From assembly GCF_025641885.1 (NCBI RefSeq), contig NZ_JAOTQN010000004.1:62001-126000 (forward strand): a stretch of 64,000 nucleotides of DNA, written 5' to 3'. The translations under genes and the position numbers were made by a program. The DNA is from Pyrobaculum sp. 3827-6 (GTDB lineage: Archaea; Thermoproteota; Thermoprotei; Thermoproteales; Thermoproteaceae). How positions within the stretch are numbered: position 1 is the first letter of the stretch; each line of letters opens with the position of its first letter. This document shows, in pieces, positions 25,567 through 32,632 of this stretch. The notes under the pieces were generated by a model, which was given only the letters and a program-made list of their open reading frames with translations, searched no databases and had not been told where the DNA came from.

Positions 25567-26297
25567 TACGGGCGGCCGGCTTGGAGAAGAGGTTTGGCCG
25601 CGTCGAGGCGCTGAGGGGGCTGTCGCTGGAGGTGGGGGAGGGCGCCGTGGCGGGCCTCGTGGGGCCTAACGGCGCCGGCAAGACCACGACGCTGAGGATA
25701 CTGGCGGGTCTCATCAAGCCTGACGGGGGCTTCGCCGAGGTCCTCGGCGTCCGGACGGACTCGCCCGAGTTTAGAAAGGTGAAGAGGTGGCTGGCGTATC
25801 TGCCGGAGGAGGTTCTGCCCTACGACAACCTCACCGGGAGGGCCTTTATCGAATTTATCCACGGCCTGTACGGCGTGGACAACATAGGGGAGGCTGTGGA
25901 GATCTCCGGCCTCGGCCCCCGTGTGGAGGACAAGGTGAAGACCTACTCCAGGGGGATGAAGCGGAGGCTCGTCGTGGCGGCTCTCCTCACCGTGGGGGCC
26001 AGAGTCCTTCTGCTGGACGAGCCAACCGCCGGGGTGGACGTGGTGCACGCGGTGGAGATTCGAAAGCTTGTGAGGGAGAAGGCCAAAGGCGCCGCCGTGC
26101 TGTACTCAAGCCACAACATGCTGGAGGTGGAGACGCTGTGCGACGTCGTGTACTTCGTCAACAACGGCGTGGTTATAGACAGCGGGAGGCCCGGCGATCT
26201 TGTGGCGAGGTACGGCGCGGCGAATTTAGAAGAGGCCTTCGTCAAGGCGCTTCGACAAACCTCAGCGGCGGGAGGCCGAGGAGCTCCGCCTCCCTAG
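25563..26297 (+). CDS. ABC-2 transporter ATPase
   Basis: 244 residues, starting four bases before the permease stop. Walker A GPNGAGKTT is near 35-43, Walker B VLLLDEPTAGVDV near 150, and the switch histidine is in SSHNM. The signature motif is a degenerate SRGMKRRL, common in ABC-2 exporters. The C-terminus is Ala/Gly/Pro-rich. The last 56 bases overlap the convergent MqnA-like gene. Together with the permease it should export a drug, lipid or peptide; it lies 0.8 kb from the candidate peptide locus, but a link is speculative. Confidence 0.9.
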   Translation: MIRAAGLEKRFGRVEALRGLSLEVGEGAVAGLVGPNGAGKTTTLRILAGLIKPDGGFAEVLGVRTDSPEFRKVKRWLAYLPEEVLPYDNLTGRAFIEFIHGLYGVDNIGEAVEISGLGPRVEDKVKTYSRGMKRRLVVAALLTVGARVLLLDEPTAGVDVVHAVEIRKLVREKAKGAAVLYSSHNMLEVETLCDVVYFVNNGVVIDSGRPGDLVARYGAANLEEAFVKALRQTSAAGGRGAPPP

Positions 26298-26961
26298 CCA
26301 TGGCCTCCCTGCCCCCAGGCCCCACCAGGTACCGCGACCTCATGAAGTACTCCTCCACAAGCCCCCTCCTAACCCCCAGCCTCCCCGCCACCGCCTCCAC
26401 GAGGGGGGCCGGGTTTTCGTAAAACGCCGCGACGGAGTTCTCCATCTCTGCCACCGCCGCCTCGGCCTCGGGGCCCCACCTCCTCGCCACCAACACGGCG
26501 AAGAACAGCGGCGACCCCACCCGGCTCCACCAGAGCTCCCCCACGTCGACGATGTGGGGCACGCCTCTGTCGGCCATCTTCAAAGCCTCGTCCCCCACAG
26601 CCAACACGCCGCCGCATTCCTCCAGCGCCCTCCACGGATCCTCCACCCTCGTGAAGCTGAGGCCAAACAACCTCCGCAACACCAGTGCGCTGACCGTGGT
26701 GTCCGACACCGCGCAGTAGCCGCCCGGGCCCCTACCCCGGAAGAGCCTAGCCGATATTATAGGCCCCACGCTGTATATAGCCAGCCGCGGCACGACCGGG
26801 AGCCCGAGCTCAGCCGCCAGGGTAATCGGCACGAAGCCCATCTCGGCGACGCCGTCAGCCAAGTACCTAGCGGCCTCGATGTTCCCCGCCTCGACCACCT
26901 CCACCCTAGCCCTCCAAAACAGCGGCTCGCTGTGAGCATAGCGAATCCTTACGACACTCAC
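26242..26961 (-). CDS. mqnA: MqnA/MqnD-family menaquinone biosynthesis protein
   Basis: 239 residues of the VitK2-biosynthesis periplasmic-binding-protein fold. The start VRIRYAHSEPLFWR and ADGVAEMGFVPITLA match this family, as do YSVGPIISARLF and LAVGDEALK. MqnA dehydrates chorismate and MqnD cleaves cyclic futalosine; I favour MqnA but cannot separate them safely. MqnC and MqnE are encoded at 39.8-42.0 kb, supporting a complete futalosine route to menaquinone, the electron carrier expected in respiring Pyrobaculum. Confidence 0.8.
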   Translation of the reverse strand: MSVVRIRYAHSEPLFWRARVEVVEAGNIEAARYLADGVAEMGFVPITLAAELGLPVVPRLAIYSVGPIISARLFRGRGPGGYCAVSDTTVSALVLRRLFGLSFTRVEDPWRALEECGGVLAVGDEALKMADRGVPHIVDVGELWWSRVGSPLFFAVLVARRWGPEAEAAVAEMENSVAAFYENPAPLVEAVAGRLGVRRGLVEEYFMRSRYLVGPGGREAMAREAELLGLPPLRFVEAP

Positions 26962-27092
26962 ACCTCCACAAAAACACCCCTATATTACATTGAGTTAAAA
27001 CACCTCAAAAAGCAATTCAACACAGAAACCAAGCCGCAAAAAGGAAAAAGAAAACAATAGAAGAAATAGCAAATAGTAAAAATAAATGTACT

Positions 27093-27485
27093 CTACTTTT
27101 CCTTTAGGTCCCTTTTCTTTATTTTGATATAAATTATCAACGGCACAGATAGCATCACAAACGCTAAGAAGAATATGAGCAATGTAAATGACACAAAGCG
27201 AAGTAGAGCTAAATCATTGAATAGCGCCAACCACGATAATACCATACCAGTAACCCAAACGGCACCAACGGCAAAGTCGGATTCAATAGACCCCCTACAT
27301 CTAAAAAATCCTCCTCTTCTGAAATCTAGTGTGAAATATAAAACTACCGCTGTCACTCCTACCAATAATAGGCCCAATGCTGAGTAAAACGACATATTTG
27401 AGCGATATATATTACCAGAGAGAAGTCCAAGCAAAAATATAGCTAAAAAAAGGATACCCATTACCAGAACATTATGACACCTCAT
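27093..27485 (-). CDS. Four-helix membrane protein, candidate immunity protein
   Basis: 130 residues with four predicted membrane helices (about 6-24, 34-52, 71-89, 95-120) and a basic, charged C-terminus (KIKKRDLKEK). It begins 33 bases after the stop of the large Cys-rich precursor and lies in the same AT-rich stretch, so the two are probably co-transcribed. Small membrane proteins directly behind bacteriocin precursors often confer self-immunity or help export. That role is inferred from position only; no family is recognised. Confidence 0.75.
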   Translation of the reverse strand: MRCHNVLVMGILFLAIFLLGLLSGNIYRSNMSFYSALGLLLVGVTAVVLYFTLDFRRGGFFRCRGSIESDFAVGAVWVTGMVLSWLALFNDLALLRFVSFTLLIFFLAFVMLSVPLIIYIKIKKRDLKEK

Positions 27486-27518
27486 GTCTTAGCACTAAGT
27501 TGCTTCCTTATATAGTTT

Positions 27519-28544
27519 TCATCTTAGACAACAATAATACGCTTGTTGCGCCGCATAAACACATATACCCACCCCCAGTGCACATAGTACACAACCAGCC
27601 AAAGATGTCCCCACGCACAATAAACATGTCCATGCTGTGAATATATTAATACATGCCCCGATGCAAGGTATAAGCTGGGCGCATAAAGGACAGTATCCCA
27701 GCAGTGCTGAGTCCCCGAGGGCACATGCTATTAAGTTTCCTATAGAAGCTACACAACAAATCAGGTCAAAATCAGTTACAATTGCCACTGTAGGTGCTTT
27801 TCCGTTATACTGCGGCATTTCCTTCTCAATGAATTTAGCTAGTTTGTTGAGTTCCTTGTATGCGATATCCCATGCTCTTGGACTGTCATTCTTTACTTGC
27901 TTTAATGCATTTCCTATTATGCGATAACTATCAGCAAGAGTTGTAGCGTTTCTTATTATTATAATCTCGGTAGCTGTTACATTCTTTTTGAAAGGCGTTG
28001 AATCTATTCTTGTATAGAATAGAGAATACTCACCGTTAGGCTTTGTATAGATTATTGTAATAGTTGTAAAGTTGTAGTGACCAGGCTGATCTCTACCCAC
28101 CACCTTATAAACCAGCACATAGAAGGTAAAGTTAACAGTACCATTTGTGACAATCACTTTACCGAAGGCAAGGCTATAATTACCAACACCTTCAACCCAA
28201 GTTTTGTTTACTATTACATTTACATTATAACTGATTTTAAGGTTACTGCTAGTGATATTAACATTACACTTAGCATTAGTTTTATTAATTTCATAATGTG
28301 TGAAGTTATATTTTGTTAATATTTCAGTTAACGAAGTAATATTATAGAAGGGTTTTTGTTTTTCATCTAGAGTTACTTGAATAAGGTGGCCGTTCAGTTT
28401 GAGATCTTGCACGACCCCGCCAGCGAATGTGGTATACTGACCTCCAAATATTATTAACAACAGTAGCATCGCCTTGGCTAGCTTTACAACGGATGTAGGC
28501 TTTGCGGCGGTTTCTATTCTTCTTATCTTTTTTAACGCGTTCAT
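27519..28544 (-). CDS. Secreted precursor with Cys-rich hydrophobic tail, halocin C8-like architecture
   Basis: 341 residues. Residues 1-42 form a secretion signal with a basic n-region containing twin arginines (ALKKIRRIETAAK) and a hydrophobic core, so export by Tat or Sec is possible. Residues 45-250 are a beta-rich extracellular domain with many Asn-x-Ser/Thr sequons. Residues 256-341 are hydrophobic and hold 14 cysteines, with paired CC at both ends (DLICCV, YYCCLR) and C-x2-C motifs. Halocin C8 is likewise a Cys-rich peptide cut from the C-terminus of a larger Tat-exported precursor whose N-terminal part gives immunity. I infer a similar processed peptide. The promoter and signal start lie in a 147-bp inverted repeat shared with the small-peptide gene at 31346. 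Confidence 0.8.
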   Translation of the reverse strand: MNALKKIRRIETAAKPTSVVKLAKAMLLLLIIFGGQYTTFAGGVVQDLKLNGHLIQVTLDEKQKPFYNITSLTEILTKYNFTHYEINKTNAKCNVNITSSNLKISYNVNVIVNKTWVEGVGNYSLAFGKVIVTNGTVNFTFYVLVYKVVGRDQPGHYNFTTITIIYTKPNGEYSLFYTRIDSTPFKKNVTATEIIIIRNATTLADSYRIIGNALKQVKNDSPRAWDIAYKELNKLAKFIEKEMPQYNGKAPTVAIVTDFDLICCVASIGNLIACALGDSALLGYCPLCAQLIPCIGACINIFTAWTCLLCVGTSLAGCVLCALGVGICVYAAQQAYYCCLR

Positions 28545-28645
28545 GAGACCGTGACCATCTGTTTTTTAAAGATTCACCATTTTTTTTGTAATACTTTTCC
28601 GCTAAGTTTATAAAGCCACATTTTTCCGCCTTATATGTTAAAAGG
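28499..28645. repeat. 147-bp inverted repeat, left copy
   Basis: Matches the reverse complement of 31245-31391 without gaps and with only about ten differences. It holds the first 15 codons and promoter of the Cys-rich precursor on the minus strand (TATA-like GTTTTTTAAAG), and in the other direction a second TATA box TTTATAAAG followed by ATGTTAAAAGG, a copy of the start of the 31255 gene. That rightward frame stops after ten codons, so it is a remnant here. The repeat is therefore a whole duplicated divergent promoter. Confidence 0.92.
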
Positions 28646-28658
28646 GGACACGGCGTGT

Positions 28659-28859
28659 GCTCCTTAATAATGACAATGTCTATGTAGTGCTCGGGTAGCT
28701 CTAGGCGGCGGACAGTAGCTCGCCCAGCGCTTCGAACGAGACTGCGGACACTGCCAAGTCCAGATCGCCAGCTTCTGTGCCTGACGTATCTGAGCCGAAG
28801 AGAAAGGCAAATCTAGCATAGCGCCCCCATGGCAATGTCTGCAAAGCCTTTAGAGACAT
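28659..28859 (-). pseudogene. Remnant of an MNT-like nucleotidyltransferase
   Basis: From ATG 28859 the frame reads ALQTLPWGRYARFAFLFGS, then DTSGTEAGDLDLAVS, the GS-x10-DxD motif of minimal nucleotidyltransferases, and stops at a TAG near 28712. A shifted frame then gives LPEHYIDIVIIKE, matching the expected third-aspartate strand. The gene is frameshifted and cut off at the inverted repeat. It lies in the 340-base gap between the precursor gene and the surface-protein gene. Confidence 0.65.
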
Positions 28860-28884
28860 CTCGTATGGCCTCCGACTCACTTTT

Positions 28885-30948
28885 CTAGTCGCTACTCTTC
28901 TTTACAAGCTCAGTCTTCTGGCGGCCGCGTCTCTTGGCTATTGCAGCCGCCGCCACAAGCGCCGCCGCCACCGCCGCCAGTGCCGCCAGGCCTGGGCCGG
29001 GGTTCGCCGCCTCGCCTAGGGGCTGGGCGCGGCTCTTCACGGCTAGGGTGACGGTTGCGTTTTCTGTGTAGATCTGCCCCGCCTCGTCCATGTATCTGAG
29101 CTGTATCACCGCCGTGTAGTTGCCCGGGGCTGTGGCGTTGAGGAGGAGCGAGGTGGCTGTGGACTGCTGTGGCTGTATCTGGCCGAGGTATGCGTCTCCA
29201 ATTATCGCCGCGGCGCCGGGCGCGGATAGTCTAACCTCGACGTTGTAGGCCGTGGCGAAGCCTGAGTTGTGGAGCGTGACTGCGAGGGAGACTGGGCGGC
29301 CCGCCTCTGGGTTTCTCGGGGCCACGTCGATGGAGGCGATCTTCACGCGTGGTTCTCTTACTACGGCGAGCTCTACGATCTTCCTCTCCTGTCCGCCGAA
29401 GCCCTCCGGCGTGGTGTAGTAGACGTCGCAGGTGATCTCCACGGGGCCCGCCGCCGTTAGGGGGACGTCTACGGTGTAGTTCACCACAGCGTAGCCGCCC
29501 GGGGTGAGCTCCACCTTCTGGAGGAGCGGTGGGGAGTATCTAGAGGTAACCACCACGTAGGCGTCTATCCTGCTGGCTCTGCCTATGTAGTAGATGCGTA
29601 TAGGCACCACGTCGCCCCTCCCCGCGGCCACCGCAGATTTGGAGGGGAGTATGAGGAAAGCCTCGCCGCCCACCACCGGGAGCTCCACCACGTGCTCCTC
29701 GCTCCACCTCTGCGACGACACGACTACCCTCAGCCTCACCGACTGCCCCTGTGGGATGAGCCTAGCCACCGCCCTGGCCTCGTTTACCCCGCTGACGGTG
29801 AGGGGGGTGGGGCCCGCGGAGGCGGCACCCTCGGGGTATACAGAGGCGTTGAAGGCGCCGGGGGCGGTGATGGACAGCGTTACGTTGTTAACCACGCCCC
29901 TCACCAAGACGCCGGGCGCCGCGGAGACTCTCGCCATCGCCGCCGCTGGGGTCGTGGCGAGGGTCAGCACCGCCTCCTCACGCCTCAGCACCCCGCCCAT
30001 TGTGTAGTACACCTCGGCCCTCAGCTGTACCGTCTGGGAGGTGGGCACCACGTCTACCACCCCCCGCCCGATCCCGCCCCTCACCTCTATGACGTATATG
30101 CTTCTGCTGGCGGAACCCCCCGCGACGGTTAGATAGGCCACGCCGTCCGCGCCGCTGGGCACCGCCACGGTGACGTTTACGTTGTTAAGTGTCCCCGGCG
30201 TGAGGGCCGGCCGATCGGCTTGGAGCTGGACGGCGGGCGGGGGAGCTACAGGTATTTGGAGGTGGATTTCTCTTGTGTAGAACCTCCCCGTGGCGTCGGC
30301 GGCGTTGACCGCCACCTTTACCGTGGGCGTGTAGCTCTCGGCGACGAGTCTCAGAGGAATTATGTTGACTCCCGGCCTCAGCGCCACTGCCGATCCAGGC
30401 CACAGAACCCTCGCCCCGGAGCCCTCTATCCTGGCCTCCCCTCCGAGAGCGCCCCTCAGGACAACGGTGAGGTTCACGGCGGCGGGCAGTCCGTAGACGG
30501 CGGCGCCGCTGAGCCGGGCCTCTGCCTCGGGAACAGCGGGCACGTAGATGTCGACGTGCTCTATATGCTCCCCGCCCTGGCCCAGCCCAGGCTCTGTAAA
30601 CCTCCACCGCCAGACAAGAGCGGCGGGGCATGTGGCGTTTAGCCGCTCTACTGCCACTACGAGACGCGCCGTGGCGGCGCCGGGCCCCGCCTCCAGCGCC
30701 CGGTGCGCCTCCAGAGGCTTCACCCAGCCACACCTGGGGATCAGCACAACGGAAAGATCTACAAGCTTTGTCTTTGTGTAGAACCCCACCTCAACGATCC
30801 CGGGGGCTCCGGGTTGCCGCGGGGGATCGGCCCATTTGTAGTAGAAATAGACGACTGCGGTATCCGAGGCGCCTGCTACCGCCTGACCCGCGGCGAGGTG
30901 CACGAGCAGTAGTAGTAGGCTAATGTAGATACCTACCCGCGAGTTCAT
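28885..30948 (-). CDS. Surface-anchored protein with repeated beta-sandwich domains
   Basis: 687 residues. A signal peptide (residues 1-25, ending AVAGAS) and a C-terminal membrane helix near 652-672 followed by KRRGRQKTE indicate an extracytoplasmic protein anchored at its C-terminus. Between them are several repeated domains with LTPGTLNNVNVTV, VLVRGVVNNVTLSI and ARNPEAGRPVSL-type starts, resembling CARDB/NEW3-like beta sandwiches. Such proteins are typical archaeal envelope components. The start lies within the end of the upstream four-helix gene (29-base overlap), so both are one operon driven from the right inverted repeat. Confidence 0.85.
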   Translation of the reverse strand: MNSRVGIYISLLLLLVHLAAGQAVAGASDTAVVYFYYKWADPPRQPGAPGIVEVGFYTKTKLVDLSVVLIPRCGWVKPLEAHRALEAGPGAATARLVVAVERLNATCPAALVWRWRFTEPGLGQGGEHIEHVDIYVPAVPEAEARLSGAAVYGLPAAVNLTVVLRGALGGEARIEGSGARVLWPGSAVALRPGVNIIPLRLVAESYTPTVKVAVNAADATGRFYTREIHLQIPVAPPPAVQLQADRPALTPGTLNNVNVTVAVPSGADGVAYLTVAGGSASRSIYVIEVRGGIGRGVVDVVPTSQTVQLRAEVYYTMGGVLRREEAVLTLATTPAAAMARVSAAPGVLVRGVVNNVTLSITAPGAFNASVYPEGAASAGPTPLTVSGVNEARAVARLIPQGQSVRLRVVVSSQRWSEEHVVELPVVGGEAFLILPSKSAVAAGRGDVVPIRIYYIGRASRIDAYVVVTSRYSPPLLQKVELTPGGYAVVNYTVDVPLTAAGPVEITCDVYYTTPEGFGGQERKIVELAVVREPRVKIASIDVAPRNPEAGRPVSLAVTLHNSGFATAYNVEVRLSAPGAAAIIGDAYLGQIQPQQSTATSLLLNATAPGNYTAVIQLRYMDEAGQIYTENATVTLAVKSRAQPLGEAANPGPGLAALAAVAAALVAAAAIAKRRGRQKTELVKKSSD

Positions 30949-31255
30949 ACACGCCGTAGAACACCGCCCAGTAAAGAGCGTTTACAGCCGTAAATAGAAT
31001 TAGGCCAGTGGTTAGATTCATCCCAACCACCTCGACTTTTCCAATGCCTAAGAGGAGCGGCAGTATAAACAGTGATGTGGTTACGGCGAATCCCACTGCG
31101 GCCACGTACAAGCCTCCCTTCCTCCCCAGCGCTAGGTCTAGTATAACCCCCAGCAGTATATAGAGGAACCCACCGCCTACCGACTCTAGTTTAAATCCAC
31201 TCATTACAATGTTTACTGCAAGTACCGCAAGCCCCGCAATTAAGCCTTTTAACAC
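30920..31255 (-). CDS. Four-helix membrane protein, promoter-proximal gene of the surface-protein operon
   Basis: 111 residues with four predicted membrane helices (about 3-20, 27-43, 49-70, 80-101). It starts with GTG 31255, 26 bases after the palindromic TATA box TTTATAAA in the right inverted repeat. It is divergent from the small Cys-peptide gene and overlaps the surface-protein start. Role unknown; a partner or anchor for the surface protein, or an immunity protein for the peptide, are both possible. Confidence 0.75.
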   Translation of the reverse strand: MLKGLIAGLAVLAVNIVMSGFKLESVGGGFLYILLGVILDLALGRKGGLYVAAVGFAVTTSLFILPLLLGIGKVEVVGMNLTTGLILFTAVNALYWAVFYGVYELAGRYLH

Positions 31256-31391
31256 ATGAGACGGAAAAATGCGGCTTTATAAACTTAGCGGAAAAGTATT
31301 ACAAAAAAAATGGTGAATCTTTAAAAAACAGATGGTCATGATTTCATGAACGCGTTAAAAAAGATAAGAAGACTAGAAACCGCCGCAAAGC
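31245..31391. repeat. 147-bp inverted repeat, right copy
   Basis: Inverted partner of 28499-28645. It contains the divergent promoters of the 111-residue membrane protein (leftward; TTTATAAA, GTG 31255) and of the small Cys-rich peptide (rightward; TTTAAAAAA, ATG 31346), plus the first 15 codons of the peptide leader. The 2.6 kb between the copies could be inverted by recombination, exchanging the promoters. Confidence 0.92.
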
Positions 31392-31534
31392 TTGCACCCG
31401 CACTAATGCTAGGAGCGACGCTACTGGCCGGCCAAGCGCTGGCTGGAAATGTACAGCCAAATACCATATGCATTGAGGGAGTTGGCTGTATAGGGATTTG
31501 CTTCCCAATAGGTCCAGTTCTTGTCTGCCTCTAA
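31346..31534 (+). CDS. Small secreted Cys-rich peptide precursor
   Basis: 62 residues. The first 15 (NALKKIRRLETAAK after Met) are the same as in the 341-residue precursor except for one residue. A hydrophobic core and ALAG at 31-34 suggest cleavage after residue 33 or 34, leaving a 28-residue peptide with four cysteines (42, 48, 52, 61) in a hydrophobic, Gly/Pro-rich frame (CIEGVGCIGICFPIG). That is the profile of a peptide antibiotic or signal. ATG 31346 is about 23 bases after its TATA-like box. An FtsX-type permease gene follows 93 bases later on the same strand. Confidence 0.75.
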   Translation: MNALKKIRRLETAAKLAPALMLGATLLAGQALAGNVQPNTICIEGVGCIGICFPIGPVLVCL

Positions 31535-31627
31535 GACTCTGTATCAAAGACTAAGTGAAAATTTTTTCTTTTTGAAAACTTGGCTATGCATTAGTTTTCT
31601 TTAAAAAGATTTGATTTTCATTTCTTT

Positions 31628-32632
31628 GTGTTGTCGCTCTATCAAATATATTTGAGGGAAAGAAGGGGGTCAGTTGCGGCGTTGTATGTTTTGTCTCTGC
31701 TTGGGTTTCTGGCGTCTGTGGCTGTGGTGGCGTTTTGGTCCATTGGGGGGAGGCTGGGGGAGGAGTTGAGAGCCCAGCTGGGCGCCGGTACTGTGGTGGT
31801 GGCGGGCGGCGACTTTACAGACGGCGACTTGGCCAAGGCCTTGTCACTCGGCTGTTTTTCAGAGGGGTATGGCGTCTCTTTCCTCCAGGGGGTTTTGGTG
31901 CTCCCAAACGGCACTAGGCGCGGCGTCGTGGTGGGGGCCGTGCCCGGCGGCGTGATGGGCGCCTCGGGCGCGGCGGCTACAGCCTTTAGCCTAGTGGCGG
32001 AAAGGGGGGACGTCGTTATGCTGGAGGTAGAGGGGCGCCTCGTTAGGCTTTTTGTAAACTCGACATTTACGCGTATGTTCTCCCTCATGGGTCTCTCTGC
32101 TGACGTCTATGTGGATAGGTCTGTGCTGGGCGTGGGGAGGTACGGCGCCTTGATTCTCCGTAAAGCTGGGGGAGGTGGCTGTCTAGAGGGGCTTAGGGCG
32201 CTGTTTCCCAAGGCCGCTGTGCTGGACTCGGACTCTTTTATCTCTGCGCTGTGGGGGCAGTTGCTGGTGTATCTGGCGGCTGCAGGCCTCGTGGCGGTGA
32301 GTGTGGTGACCGCCGTCGCGGCGTTGATATACACCTTATCCACCACCCTCTACTTCCTCCATTTCAAGGAGTTCGCCGTGTTGAGAGTGCTGGGTTTGAA
32401 GAAGCGGGGCCTTCTGGGGCTTGTCTCGCTTCTCTTCTTCACCCCCGTCGCCGCCGGCGTCTTGACGGGTGTCCCCATTGCCCTGGCCGCCGCGGCTAGC
32501 TCCGGCTTGGACCCCGCTCTGAGCGTTGGCCTACCGGCGGCGGTGCTCCTGGCCTCTTCTACCCTGGCGTCTCTGCCCGCGCTGAGGCGCCTCTACGCCT
32601 TGTCGCCAGCGGCGGCTCTCCGCTACGAGTAG
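31628..32632 (+). CDS. FtsX/MacB-type ABC permease without a neighbouring ATPase
   Basis: 334 residues: one N-terminal membrane helix (16-40), an extracytoplasmic domain (about 45-205), and three C-terminal helices (about 212-238, 256-285, 295-315) ending LRRLYALSPAAALRYE, a hallmark of the FtsX/MacB family. These permeases do mechanical work on envelope substrates or help expel peptides. No ATPase is adjacent, so the partner must be elsewhere. It starts with GTG 31628, 24 bases after CTTTAAAAAG. Position next to the Cys-peptide makes export or resistance a plausible but unproven role. Confidence 0.85.
   Translation: MLSLYQIYLRERRGSVAALYVLSLLGFLASVAVVAFWSIGGRLGEELRAQLGAGTVVVAGGDFTDGDLAKALSLGCFSEGYGVSFLQGVLVLPNGTRRGVVVGAVPGGVMGASGAAATAFSLVAERGDVVMLEVEGRLVRLFVNSTFTRMFSLMGLSADVYVDRSVLGVGRYGALILRKAGGGGCLEGLRALFPKAAVLDSDSFISALWGQLLVYLAAAGLVAVSVVTAVAALIYTLSTTLYFLHFKEFAVLRVLGLKKRGLLGLVSLLFFTPVAAGVLTGVPIALAAAASSGLDPALSVGLPAAVLLASSTLASLPALRRLYALSPAAALRYE

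Noticed and set aside
24421-26297. ABC-2 exporter as part of the Cys-peptide locus
   Set aside because: It is separated by mqnA on the other strand and 0.8 kb; proximity alone is not enough to claim it as the peptide exporter.
31344-31547. Leftward 67-codon frame over the Cys-peptide gene
   Set aside because: It has no promoter, starts within the peptide 3' flank and has no secretion or family signal, whereas the rightward frame has leader, promoter and cysteines.
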